A stretch of 64,000 bases of DNA from NCBI GenBank assembly GCA_036004365.1, contig DASYRN010000030.1:1-64000 (forward strand), given 5' to 3'. Each line of letters opens with the position of its first letter. Position 1 is the stretch's first letter. The position numbers and the translations under genes are program-made. Shown here piece by piece: positions 31,897-40,096 of this stretch. The notes beneath the pieces are model-generated. The model saw only the letters and a program-made list of their open reading frames with translations. It ran no database searches and was not told the origin of the DNA. This DNA comes from DP-36 sp036004365 (GTDB lineage: Bacteria; Desulfobacterota; Binatia; UBA9968).

Positions 31897-32862
31897 TCAC
31901 CGGAACCTCAATTCTTTTTGCACCTCGGTGAGCAAGGACACATCTCGCACCTGCGATAAGGGAATTGTCCGGTCCGATTTGAGCGCTGCTTTGCGGGCTT
32001 CAATGGCAAAGGCGTAGGTTGCATCGCTGGTGCCGCCGTCGGGGCTGAACGAGGGGACGATCAGATCATAAGATTCACTGGCCACTTCTCGGCTTTGGTT
32101 AAGCCATTGCATCATGATGGGGATGACTTCATCTCTACGTTCTCGGATAAAGCCAAGCGCGCGCACCATGGCGCGAAGGACCCTTTTTGTCTGATCCCGG
32201 TGATCTCTAAGGCGCAAATCTGTGGTGGCGACAGCGGAAATGGGGCTGCCGATCTTCAAGTCTTTCGGACCTCCGAGAATATTAAACCCCTCCTTTTGCA
32301 GGCGAAGGGGGCCGGGAGGTGAAACGCAGATCGTGTCCACTAAGCCCTTCTTCAGAATCTCGACTCGCACCGGTTCATCGGCGCCCAAAGTGACAAACTG
32401 GACCTCCTTGGGATCTATTCCCTTCGCCTGAAGGATCGCCTCTGCTGCCAAGTTGTCTGAGCCGCCGATTCTTTGCGTCCCAATCTTTTTTCCCCGCAAC
32501 TCGGCAAGGGTCCTAATTGCCGGGCGCGAGACGATGTGATGCAGCGGCTTATCTGTAAGAACAGCCAGAAGCTTGAAAGGCATGCCCTGAATCGCAGCCG
32601 TCAAGATGTTGCCGAAGGTCAGGGTGTATTCGATATCGCCGTTTATCAGAGCCGGCACAGCGGTCTGACTTCTCATTTGAACCAGAACAGGTTCCAGCGA
32701 TTCGTCTCTAAAGAAACCTTTGACCGCCGCTACCTGAGCAGGCAAGAAAGCATAGGTTCGGCTCGAGTAAGAAATGGTGGCCTTTTCTACCGCATAAGAA
32801 GGGTTCCACATGAGCAGGCCAAGGAACATCCAACCGACAGTCAGGGTTTTATGTTTCACCAC
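31897..32862 (-). CDS. ABC transporter substrate-binding protein (NMT1/SsuA-like)
   Basis: The 321-residue protein has a signal peptide (TLTVGWMFLGLLMWNPSYA) and the type II periplasmic-binding fold. It has a FLPAQVAAVKGFFRDE opening, ALINGDIEYTLTFGN near 75, a LRGKKIGTQRIGGSDNLAAEAIL hinge region and a long C-terminal helix. Relatives bind pyrimidine precursors, sulfonates, taurine or aromatic acids. No permease or ATPase gene is nearby, so it is an orphan; such orphan NMT1 proteins are abundant in some environmental lineages. Confidence 0.88.
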   Translation of the reverse strand: MVKHKTLTVGWMFLGLLMWNPSYAVEKATISYSSRTYAFLPAQVAAVKGFFRDESLEPVLVQMRSQTAVPALINGDIEYTLTFGNILTAAIQGMPFKLLAVLTDKPLHHIVSRPAIRTLAELRGKKIGTQRIGGSDNLAAEAILQAKGIDPKEVQFVTLGADEPVRVEILKKGLVDTICVSPPGPLRLQKEGFNILGGPKDLKIGSPISAVATTDLRLRDHRDQTKRVLRAMVRALGFIRERRDEVIPIMMQWLNQSREVASESYDLIVPSFSPDGGTSDATYAFAIEARKAALKSDRTIPLSQVRDVSLLTEVQKELRFR

Positions 32863-32964
32863 AATTTTTTTCCTTTTCGTTGCCTTGCGAATGGGCTCAA
32901 AGAGTCATTTACTCCTATCACGAAGCCGAGCCTCCGCCAAATTTTTTTGATATTTTGAAGCGGC

Positions 32965-32993
32965 TTGACAACAAAGATTTCCTTTCCTATAGC
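32965..32993 (+). promoter_or_regulatory. sigma-70 promoter for the FAH-family gene
   Basis: TTGACA and TATAGC are separated by exactly 17 bp, 54 bp upstream of the 33047 start, in the divergent region with the binding-protein gene. Confidence 0.55.
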
Positions 32994-33046
32994 TGAAAGA
33001 TCTTTTAAGGCGAACCGAGGCCCGAGGGGATACGGAGGTAGACACG

Positions 33047-34009
33047 ATGCGCTTTCTGACCTTTTTACGAAAGAATCAGAGCCGCCTGGGGTTGGTGGGG
33101 CCGGGGGACGAGATCATCGACTTGGCGGAGCTGAACCGGCGCTATCTCAGAGGGGGCTCGGCGCCCTATCTCAGCAGCATGCAGGCTTTTATCGAGGCGG
33201 GTGGCAAGGCACTTAGCCTGGCAAAAAAAGCCTCCCGGTATGTAGCCGGGAAAGACGAACAGGTTTTGAGAAAGCTTCGGCAGGCCGGAGTCTTGTTGAA
33301 ACTCAATCAAGTCAAAGTCCTTTCCCCTATTCCTTGGCCGAGAAAGAATGTCGTCCTTCTTGGAGTGAACTACAAGGAACACATTGAAGAGGGCGCAAGA
33401 GCACGAGCCCTGGAATTGAAATATCCTGAAGCGCCGGTATTTTTCACCAAACCGGCCACCTCCGTGATTGGTCAAATGGGAAAAGTCATCCATCATAAGG
33501 CGACCGAGCGCCTCGACTACGAAATCGAGTTGGCGGTGATCGTGGGCAAAAAAGGCAGGGACATACCCAAGGAGAAGATCTACGATTACATCTTTGGCTA
33601 TACGATCTGTCTGGATATGACCGCTCGCGATCTGCAGCGTAAGCACGGCCAGTGGTTCAAGGGGAAATCGCTCGACACTTATTGTCCGATGGGACCTTGG
33701 ATCGTTCACAAGAGCGCCATCCCAGATCCTCACAAGTTGCGTCTCATATGTCGGGTGAACGGACAGGTCATGCAGGATGACAACACGGGGAACATGATCT
33801 TCGACATTCCAACGACGATCGAGGCGCTCTCCAGCGGCATGACCCTCGAGCCCGGGGAAATCATCAGCACCGGCACTCCCTCGGGCGTCGGATTTGCTCG
33901 CGTGCCGCCGTTTTTTCTTAAGCCCGGTGATAAAGTCGAGGGAGACATCGAGGGGATCGGAGTCTTGCAGGTTGAGATAGCCGCCCCTAAAAATAGTTTT
34001 GAGTCATGA
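33047..34009 (+). CDS. fumarylacetoacetate hydrolase family protein
   Basis: The 320-residue protein has an N-terminal FAH_N-like region and the FAH catalytic domain (about residues 100-315). It shows NVVLLGVNYKEHIEEG, EAPVFFTKPATSVIG, the metal-binding LDYEIELAVIVGKKGRDIP (E-x-E) and the SGMTLEPGEIISTGTPSGVG closing motif. Family members hydrolyse or decarboxylate C-C bonds of diketo acids or act as oxaloacetate decarboxylases/isomerases in aromatic catabolism. The specific substrate is not readable. The start has GGAGG nearby (33031). Confidence 0.92.
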   Translation: MRFLTFLRKNQSRLGLVGPGDEIIDLAELNRRYLRGGSAPYLSSMQAFIEAGGKALSLAKKASRYVAGKDEQVLRKLRQAGVLLKLNQVKVLSPIPWPRKNVVLLGVNYKEHIEEGARARALELKYPEAPVFFTKPATSVIGQMGKVIHHKATERLDYEIELAVIVGKKGRDIPKEKIYDYIFGYTICLDMTARDLQRKHGQWFKGKSLDTYCPMGPWIVHKSAIPDPHKLRLICRVNGQVMQDDNTGNMIFDIPTTIEALSSGMTLEPGEIISTGTPSGVGFARVPPFFLKPGDKVEGDIEGIGVLQVEIAAPKNSFES

Positions 34010-34044
34010 GTTCTTAGTCTTTTATAAGTCTAACACTCAAAACT
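33995..34044. repeat. word tract ending in a perfect 10-bp inverted repeat
   Basis: AGTTTTGAGT at 33995-34004 is the exact reverse complement of ACTCAAAACT at 34035-34044, and the space is filled with TGAGTTCTTAGTCTTTTATAAG-like words. The tract takes in the stop codon of the FAH-family gene, so the 3' end of the mRNA can fold into a hairpin. Confidence 0.6.
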
Positions 34045-34056
34045 AGAAGTCGTTGT

Positions 34057-34899
34057 ATGCGAGTCAGGCCCGCTGCTGTGGCAGGTTCATTCTATCCCGC
34101 GGAGCCTAATGAACTCCGAGAATCGTTGCACGAGTGTTTCACCTCGCATCGTTTAGGCCCACAAGGTAAAAGATTCCCTTCTTCGTCGCTTCTCGGAGGA
34201 ATAGTTCCCCACGCCGGATATGTTTACTCCGGTCCCTGCGCCGCGCACTTCTATTCATGCCTGAACCTCGACGCACGGTGCGTCGTGTTGCTGGGAGTGA
34301 ATCACGGCGGCGGAGGGGCGCGGGCGGCGCTGAGTCCGCTGGATCATTGGGAGACCCCTCTAGGCAAGGTACAAGTAGATCAAGACTTGGCAAGAGAACT
34401 TAAGCATCGGAGCGACCTTTTAGAAGAAGACGAGGAGCCTCATCTTCGAGAGCATAGCATTGAGGTTCAGCTGCCGTTCCTCCAAAGCCTCTTCAGTGAC
34501 TTTACTTTTTTACCGCTATCGCTGTCCTATCTGTCGGATAGGGAATGCGAAGATCTCGGACTGTCGGTCGCTCGGGTGTATGAAGCGGCGACGGCGGCGG
34601 GAAAAAAGACCGTTATCGTCGCCAGCAGCGATCTCAGCCATTATCTGTCCCCTAAGGAAACCGAAAGGCTGGACCAAATGGCTTTGGAACCTGTATTGGC
34701 TCTCGATCCGTCAGGGCTTTTGAAGACCGTGGAGGAGGAGAATATCAGTATGTGCGGGGTAATCCCGGCGGCCGTTTTCCTGTTTGCGGCTAAGGCTCTC
34801 GGCGCCAAACAGGCGCAACTGCTCAAGCACTGCCATTCCGGCGACGCGGTCCCCATGAGAGAAGTCGTGGGCTACGCCAGCGTGGCGGTCGAACTATAA
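34057..34899 (+). CDS. AmmeMemoRadiSam system protein B (MEMO1 family)
   Basis: The 280-residue protein matches the MEMO family: AVAGSFYPAEPNELRESL at the start, LGGIVPHAGYVYSGPCAAHFY near 45, LLGVNHGG near 80, REHSIEVQLPFLQ near 132, VIVASSDLSHYLSP near 190 and the CHSGDAVPMREVVGYASV end. The structural fold is related to extradiol dioxygenases. In bacteria it often occurs with AmmeRadiSam partners; none is in this window. Function in bacteria is still unclear. Confidence 0.92.
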   Translation: MRVRPAAVAGSFYPAEPNELRESLHECFTSHRLGPQGKRFPSSSLLGGIVPHAGYVYSGPCAAHFYSCLNLDARCVVLLGVNHGGGGARAALSPLDHWETPLGKVQVDQDLARELKHRSDLLEEDEEPHLREHSIEVQLPFLQSLFSDFTFLPLSLSYLSDRECEDLGLSVARVYEAATAAGKKTVIVASSDLSHYLSPKETERLDQMALEPVLALDPSGLLKTVEEENISMCGVIPAAVFLFAAKALGAKQAQLLKHCHSGDAVPMREVVGYASVAVEL

Positions 34900-35033
34900 G
34901 CTCTCTGCGGCTAGGTCGAAGACGGCTCAAAGCCTTGGACCTTAAGAATTTGAAATTCCAGGGGACTTGAGGCAGGCAACCTCGCTTCAACGAAGTTTGA
35001 CTTGCCGTCGCCCATTTGTTAGTTCTCTCTTTA

Positions 35034-35131
35034 AGCTAGGGGTGTTCGCCTGGCGGACTGAGAACCTGAGGCGGAAGTTATCGGGTAACCCTCTGAACCT
35101 GACCCGGATAGTGCCGGCGTAGGGAAGCGTG
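35034..35131 (+). ncRNA. TPP riboswitch (THI element)
   Basis: The conserved aptamer parts are all present: the 5' stem with TAGGGGTG, the CTGAGA box (35058-35063), the variable P3 arm, and ACCCTCTGAACCTGACCCGG followed by ATAGTGCCGGCGTAGGGA. It stands upstream of thiS and is followed by a terminator, so thiamine diphosphate should shut off the thiSGE operon by early termination. Confidence 0.95.
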
Positions 35132-35174
35132 AGAGTCGCGGTTCCTTGTCGTTTCGCGACGGGACGAGCTTAAG

Positions 35175-35222
35175 ACCGTATTCCCTGGCCACTGGATGTG
35201 GTCAAGTCGGATACGGTTTTTT
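35175..35222 (+). terminator. Rho-independent terminator of the riboswitch expression platform
   Basis: ACCGTAT (35175-35181) pairs with ATACGGT (35211-35217), an inner hairpin TGGCCAC/GTGGTCA extends it, and a run of T follows. It ends 6 bp before the thiS start, as expected for a riboswitch terminator. Confidence 0.8.
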
Positions 35223-35227
35223 AATGC

Positions 35228-35428
35228 ATGATAGTCCAGATCAACGGTGAAAAGAGAGAGATCCAAGCAGCTCTGAGCGTTGCGCAACTCCTCGAACAGC
35301 TGGGGATTCGACCCGGCAGAGTCGTTGTCGAGCTTAACCGAGATATCGTTTCCCGGGATGCTTTTCAGGATAAATTTTTGAAGGAAGGGGACACCGTGGA
35401 GATCGTTCATTTTGTCGGGGGAGGATAA
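35228..35428 (+). CDS. thiS: sulfur carrier protein ThiS
   Basis: ThiS carries sulfur as a C-terminal thiocarboxylate for thiazole synthesis. The 66-residue protein has the beta-grasp pattern (MIVQINGEKREI, SVAQLLEQLGI, VVVELNRDIVSRD, GDTVEIVHFVGGG) and ends in the required Gly-Gly. It is the first gene after the TPP riboswitch and is one base short of touching thiG. Confidence 0.95.
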   Translation: MIVQINGEKREIQAALSVAQLLEQLGIRPGRVVVELNRDIVSRDAFQDKFLKEGDTVEIVHFVGGG

Positions 35429-35429
35429 A

Positions 35430-36203
35430 ATGGAAGATGTTTTTAAGCTGGCGGAAAGGAGCTACAAATCGCGCCTGATCGTCGGGACCGGAAAATACAA
35501 AGATTTCGGTGAGACGCAAAAAGCCATCGAGGCCTCGGGAGCCGAGATTGTTACGGTAGCAGTGCGCAGGGTCAACATTACGGATCCCAACAAAGAAAAT
35601 CTTCTCGATTACATCGACCCCAAAAGATATAGGATCCTGCCCAACACGGCGGGCTGCTACACCGCGGACGAGGCGGTTCGCACCTGCCGCCTCGCTCGCG
35701 AGGCCGGGGTAGGAAACATGGTAAAGCTTGAGGTCATTGGTGACGAAAGAACCCTCTTTCCCGACATAGCAGCCACTCTTGACGCAGCGCGAATCCTTAT
35801 AAAGGAAGGTTTCGTTGTCCTTCCCTATATCACTGATGATCCGGTGGCGGCAAAAAAACTTGAGCAGATGGGATGCGCCGCCGTGATGCCGCTGGCGGCT
35901 CCCATCGGCTCCGGTTTGGGGATTCGAAATCCGTACAATATTCGCATAATTCTAGAACACGCCAGAGTGCCAGTCATTGTCGATGCGGGCGTGGGAACTG
36001 CTTCCGACGCGTCCATTGCAATGGAGATGGGCTGCGACGGTGTCCTGATGAATACAGCCATCGCCGGCGCCAAGGATCCGATCCTGATGGCCGAGGCCAT
36101 GCGGCTTGCGGTGGACGCAGGAAGAAAGGCTTTTCTGGCCGGGCGCGTTCCTAAAAAGCTCTACGCTATGGCCTCCAGTCCGCTTGAGGGCTTTTTAGGC
36201 TAG
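35430..36203 (+). CDS. thiG: thiazole synthase ThiG
   Basis: ThiG joins deoxyxylulose 5-phosphate, dehydroglycine and ThiS-thiocarboxylate to form the thiazole phosphate. The 257-residue TIM barrel has SRLIVGTGKY at the start, the Schiff-base Lys in MVKLEVIGD (about residue 98), PLAAPIGSGLGIRNP near 152 and the phosphate-binding DAGVGTASDASIAMEMGCDGVLMNTAIAGAKDP. I use the ATG at 35430 directly after the thiS stop instead of the frame's earlier GTG-type start at 35412. Confidence 0.96.
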   Translation: MEDVFKLAERSYKSRLIVGTGKYKDFGETQKAIEASGAEIVTVAVRRVNITDPNKENLLDYIDPKRYRILPNTAGCYTADEAVRTCRLAREAGVGNMVKLEVIGDERTLFPDIAATLDAARILIKEGFVVLPYITDDPVAAKKLEQMGCAAVMPLAAPIGSGLGIRNPYNIRIILEHARVPVIVDAGVGTASDASIAMEMGCDGVLMNTAIAGAKDPILMAEAMRLAVDAGRKAFLAGRVPKKLYAMASSPLEGFLG

Positions 36204-36209
36204 CTTCGT

Positions 36210-36854
36210 TTGCGATTGCGCTCTCCCCATTTTGACCTCTACCTTGTAACCGATCGCGCTCAAACAGGCGGAAGGGATCTCCTTTGGATCCTTGAGCAGG
36301 CCTTGGAAGCCGGCGTGACAGCCGTTCAGCTGAGGGAGAAGGATCTAAGCGGCCGGGAACTTCTTATCCTGGCTGAAAAGGCAAAAAAACTCTGCCAGCG
36401 CTATCGTACCAGCCTGTTCATCAATGACCGCATTGATGTCGCATTGGAAGTCGATGCGGAAGGAGTGCAGCTCGGAACCTCTTCCATGCCGATTGAGGCT
36501 GCGCGACGACTCCTTGGAGAAGAAAAGCTGATCGGCGTTTCTACCCATTCGGTCAGAGAGGCCGAGGCCGCCGAACAGGCAGGCGCGGACTTTATCCTTT
36601 TTGGACCGATCTATTTTACTCCCTCCAAGGCTGTGTACGGGGAACCCCAAGGGCTTGGTCCTCTAAAAAACGTGGTAGAAAAAGTCTCTCTTCCTGTTTA
36701 TGCTATCGGCGGAATAAGAGAGGAGAATGCAGCCGAGGTCAAGGAAACCGGTATCAGAGGGGTTGCTCTGATTTCTGCCGTGCTGGGTGCAGCGGAGCCT
36801 GGGGAAGCAACCCGTAGGATTCTCGCCGCCGTACGGAATGAAGCCGATGAGTGA
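36210..36854 (+). CDS. thiE: thiamine-phosphate synthase ThiE
   Basis: ThiE couples hydroxymethylpyrimidine diphosphate with thiazole phosphate. The 214-residue barrel shows YLVTDRAQ, VTAVQLREKDLSGRELL, SLFINDRIDVALEVDAEGVQLG, GVSTHSVREAEAAEQAGADFILFGPIYFTPSK and the VYAIGGI phosphate site. It starts with TTG (36210, or 36216) six bases after thiG. The order thiS-thiG-thiE under one riboswitch covers thiazole formation and coupling; thiC and the sulfur-loading genes are elsewhere. Confidence 0.95.
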   Translation: MRLRSPHFDLYLVTDRAQTGGRDLLWILEQALEAGVTAVQLREKDLSGRELLILAEKAKKLCQRYRTSLFINDRIDVALEVDAEGVQLGTSSMPIEAARRLLGEEKLIGVSTHSVREAEAAEQAGADFILFGPIYFTPSKAVYGEPQGLGPLKNVVEKVSLPVYAIGGIREENAAEVKETGIRGVALISAVLGAAEPGEATRRILAAVRNEADE

Positions 36855-37152
36855 AAATAGCTTGGCAGTTTTAAATTACTTCAGAGAGCATCTTCTGGCC
36901 AGTTTGATCATCGTCGTGATAGCGGGTTTTGCGGCCAGTAAGTCCGTCGCGATGGGTGCGAACCGAGGCTTTTTTTTCTACCTCTTCGTCGGGGTTGTGG
37001 GTTCATTCGTGGGATATTTCGCTCTTTTTTATTTTGGTTTAAGAGAACTATTGGACAGTTTGACCGGTTTCCGCTACCTTTTCGATTTCTTTGCCGCCTA
37101 TATAGGCTCTTTTGTTGTCGCGGCTTTATTACATTTCGTTAAACCTCAATGA
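36847..37152 (+). CDS. small membrane protein (GlsB/YeaQ-like)
   Basis: The 101-residue protein has three hydrophobic helices (about 15-35, 45-65, 80-98) with Gly-rich contacts (GFAASKSVAMG, VGVVGSFVGYFALF), resembling the GlsB/YeaQ/YmgE stress-associated family. ATG at 36847 overlaps the thiE stop, so it is translationally coupled to the thiamine operon. An ATG at 36838 is also possible. Its stop is directly adjacent to the tRNA gene. Link to thiamine is by position only. Confidence 0.65.
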   Translation: MSENSLAVLNYFREHLLASLIIVVIAGFAASKSVAMGANRGFFFYLFVGVVGSFVGYFALFYFGLRELLDSLTGFRYLFDFFAAYIGSFVVAALLHFVKPQ

Positions 37153-37228
<76 letters not shown>

Positions 37229-37259
37229 ATCTTATCGTTGCCGATGACTAAAGGCGCAG

Positions 37260-38045
37260 CTAGTGGGCTGTGGAGGTTGGTTTCTCTTTGATTTTCCAAT
37301 AGTGTTGGCCGCGTTCAAATCCAAAGCGAAAAGACTTCTCTTTGTATTCGCTCGGATAGCGCCGCTGCAAATACTCTATGGCCCTATCGTAGGATTGCCC
37401 GCGGATCTCGGGATGCAAGGCGGCTTCAAATCCGCGCCGAAAAGTAGGCTCTATCGATCTGAAGCTTTCTCCTGTCGCGGCGTAATGCTCTTCTTCGGCA
37501 CTGCGTAAGCCGATCCACCAGCGTTCGCGCGCCGAATCAATACCTTCCGCTCCATGTCTTGATAGTATAGCACGAACGGAGTCCGCCTGAGGGTCATCTT
37601 CGGTGAGAATGACGAGAATCGTGCGTCCTTGCCTCAGTGCGTCTTCGTAGAGGAACCATTCATCTTTAGGCAGCCCGACCGAAAGCGCATTCTCCAAAGC
37701 GTCCCCCGCAGCCGCCCCGCTCAATGCACCCGCGATACCCATCAGTCCCGAGGCGACCAGTCCAATCGCTATCACCGGCCCCACGCCCGAGACGACGGCT
37801 GTGGCCGCGGCCATACCAAGATATGCCCCTCCGGCAGTACCGAGGCCCGTACCCACAACAGCTCCCAGAGCCTGCCCCATGCCCGGCTGCTCCCCTTCAT
37901 CTTTCGGTACAGCCTGAAGCTCATGTGCTGACGCTCCAGGCGTTAGAAGATTTATATTCCAGTTGGCGATGCCAATCGCTTGCAGATCTTTGATCGCTTG
38001 CTTGGCGGCGCGCACATTAATGAAGATTCCAACGACAGATTCCAT
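37260..38045 (-). CDS. glycine-zipper 'general stress'-type protein, unknown
   Basis: The 261-residue protein begins with an ACT/heavy-metal-like fold (VVGIFINVRAAKQAIKDLQAIGI). A Gly/Ala-rich membrane-inserting zipper follows (about 60-120: GQALGAVVGTGLGTAGGAYLG, GIAGALSGAAAGDALE). A second alpha/beta stretch (about 125-165: DEWFLYEDALRQGRTILVILTEDD) and a C-terminal helical domain rich in aromatic and charged residues complete it. The first part resembles YflT/general stress protein 17M-like domains. Exact role unknown. Confidence 0.65.
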   Translation of the reverse strand: MESVVGIFINVRAAKQAIKDLQAIGIANWNINLLTPGASAHELQAVPKDEGEQPGMGQALGAVVGTGLGTAGGAYLGMAAATAVVSGVGPVIAIGLVASGLMGIAGALSGAAAGDALENALSVGLPKDEWFLYEDALRQGRTILVILTEDDPQADSVRAILSRHGAEGIDSARERWWIGLRSAEEEHYAATGESFRSIEPTFRRGFEAALHPEIRGQSYDRAIEYLQRRYPSEYKEKSFRFGFERGQHYWKIKEKPTSTAH

Positions 38046-38788
38046 CGTGCTCGTTTTTGTTGCGCCGCAAACGATATGCCAAACACTTTTGTCTTTGCAT
38101 TTTGAGGCATTTTTGTTACGGATATCCTTGCATGAGGTAGTTCTTGCAGGGATTTTCCTACGAGCCGAGTAGGGCTGACTATCACCATGGCAAGACTTGA
38201 AATCATTTCAACGCGAGCGCGGCTTGATTTACGGTTTGACTACTTGTTCCTTCCCGTTCCCTGCGTGGTGGAGGAATTTGTTAACGAGCACGTTGCCGGT
38301 TCGGATAGTCAACAGCTCAGCCAGCGATAGTTTTCGACATGAGAGTAGGGACAAATGTCATGGTGGACATCTCGATGTTGATTCAGGACATTTTTGGCGG
38401 TTTGCTGTCATGTTCTGATCATCTTGTCTCGTTCAAAAGCCTTAAGACACCGCGATTCTTTTCTTTCCGGAATACTCCCAGACACTGGCACAGTTTGTGC
38501 GTAGATATTCGCTCCATGCAACAACCATTTCATTCCAAAAGAATACTCAAACCGGATGTTCCCCCACCAACGGATAACGGGTTCTTTGAAAAGTTAGGTC
38601 ATGGCTTCGTTGTGGGCGCCATCGGGTTTTGCTGCGCAGTGAGCGCAGTCGCGCTAGTGCTTCTGATGTCCTGATCGATCTCACCGCCCAGCCCGCCGTG
38701 CGGCTTTGGATTGGCGGTCAATCATCTGCGACAAGCCCGTTCTCGCGCTTCGGGCTGTAGATTATCCATAAATACAAAAAACTGGGCC
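38046..38788. other. gap with no supportable gene
   Basis: Several short overlapping frames exist. None has family resemblance, good codon pattern and a start site together. The best is 38516-38674 (+), 52 codons with a C-terminal hydrophobic helix, but no ribosome-binding site. The region may hold decayed coding sequence. Confidence 0.35.
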
Positions 38789-40096
38789 TCAAAGGTAAGC
38801 CAAAAACCGCCCCGGATTGAGAATGCCATGAGGATCGAATTGGCGCTTGATCTCGCGCATTAGTGATATGCTGGGAGGAGGTTGGCCCCAAACATCGATG
38901 CCCTCTTTTAACCCAGGAGGTGCCGCCGCTATCGCCGCATGCCCTCTATGGTTTTCTGCCAGGGCAGCAAGTCTGGGAAACCACTCGATGCTTGATGGAT
39001 CGGCATCCAGTAGCAGCCAGATTGTCCCGGTGGCTGCGTGAGCAATGTAGCGAATAGGCTTTTCGGACATCCCCCACTGGTTAACCACAGACAATACGTC
39101 CGCCACTGATCCAGAGGGAGTGGTAATGCGATAGAGAATCCCCTCACCATTCATCCCAAAATTCTCGATCTCTTCCCAGAGCCGCTGGTGGGACTCATCC
39201 CGGAATTCTTCAGAGGTAAGTCCAACTTGCTGGGCAATTTCTTTCAGATCACGAACATGTCTCGTGACAGCTTCCTCAAACCCCTCAACCCAAGTCAGGA
39301 CAGAAGTTGTTTGCCGACTGTAACCGGGAGCTTTGGCTGCGTCGGGGCTAAGGATGGTTACGGCCGCCGGAAGCAGCGGCGAAGAATGTAGCTTGTCAAC
39401 AAAGCACGTACACTGTTCCAACGAACCTGAAACGAAGAAGGAGGCCGCGCGTTCTGGGAGTGGCGCCACCCTAAACGTCAGTTCGGTTATGATTCCGAGT
39501 GTTCCCAGCGAGCCAACAAAGAGCTTGCACACATCATAACCGGCCACGTTTTTCACCACCTTGCCGCCGGCCTTGATCTGTTCGCCCGTCGCAAGGACCA
39601 TTTTCATCCCGATGACGAGATCGCGCAGACCGCCGTGCGCCATCCGTCGGGGTCCGTTGCTGTTTGCGGCTACCACGCCACCGATTGTCGCCCGTGAAGG
39701 GTGAGGCGGATCGACTGGTAAGAACTGCCGCCGCTGGCGCAGATTCTCCTGAAAAGAGCCGACCCTCATCCCAGCTTCGGCCGTAGCTGTGAGGTTGGCG
39801 GCGTCATGCTCGATAAGACTGTTCAATTTCTCCAGCCTGATTACGACATCGACCCGGCGCGGGAGATTGCCTAATGCCATGGAGGTTCCTCCGCCCCACG
39901 GAATGACTGAGGCTTGAGCCTCAGCGCAGATGCGTAGGATCGAGCTCGCCTGCTCCGGCGCAGAGGGAAGACAAAGAAGGGTTGGAACTTTGCCGTCTAC
40001 GGCGTAAGAGGCCAGGGAGGATGGGTTGCATTCTACTGATCCAGCGCCGAGATCGCTTGCTAATCTGGCGCTTAACGCTTCAATAGAAAGTTTCAT
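38789..40096 (-). CDS. glcE: glycolate oxidase FAD-binding subunit GlcE
   Basis: The 435-residue protein is an FAD-binding type 4 (PCMH-fold) subunit of the glycolate oxidase complex, which oxidises glycolate to glyoxylate at the membrane. It shows VIPWGGGTSMALGNLPRRVDVVIRLEKLN (about 60-90), DPPHPSRATIGGVVAANSNGPRRMAHGGLRDLVIGM (about 128-163) and a long C-terminal FAD-oxidase domain ending in FDPHGILNPGRF. It starts within the last four bases of glcF, so it is coupled. The order here is D-F-E. Confidence 0.92.
   Translation of the reverse strand: MKLSIEALSARLASDLGAGSVECNPSSLASYAVDGKVPTLLCLPSAPEQASSILRICAEAQASVIPWGGGTSMALGNLPRRVDVVIRLEKLNSLIEHDAANLTATAEAGMRVGSFQENLRQRRQFLPVDPPHPSRATIGGVVAANSNGPRRMAHGGLRDLVIGMKMVLATGEQIKAGGKVVKNVAGYDVCKLFVGSLGTLGIITELTFRVAPLPERAASFFVSGSLEQCTCFVDKLHSSPLLPAAVTILSPDAAKAPGYSRQTTSVLTWVEGFEEAVTRHVRDLKEIAQQVGLTSEEFRDESHQRLWEEIENFGMNGEGILYRITTPSGSVADVLSVVNQWGMSEKPIRYIAHAATGTIWLLLDADPSSIEWFPRLAALAENHRGHAAIAAAPPGLKEGIDVWGQPPPSISLMREIKRQFDPHGILNPGRFLAYL

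Noticed and set aside
38516..38674. 52-codon ORF with one hydrophobic helix
   Set aside because: No ribosome-binding site, no recognisable relatives and a frame that simply continues an arbitrary upstream frame.
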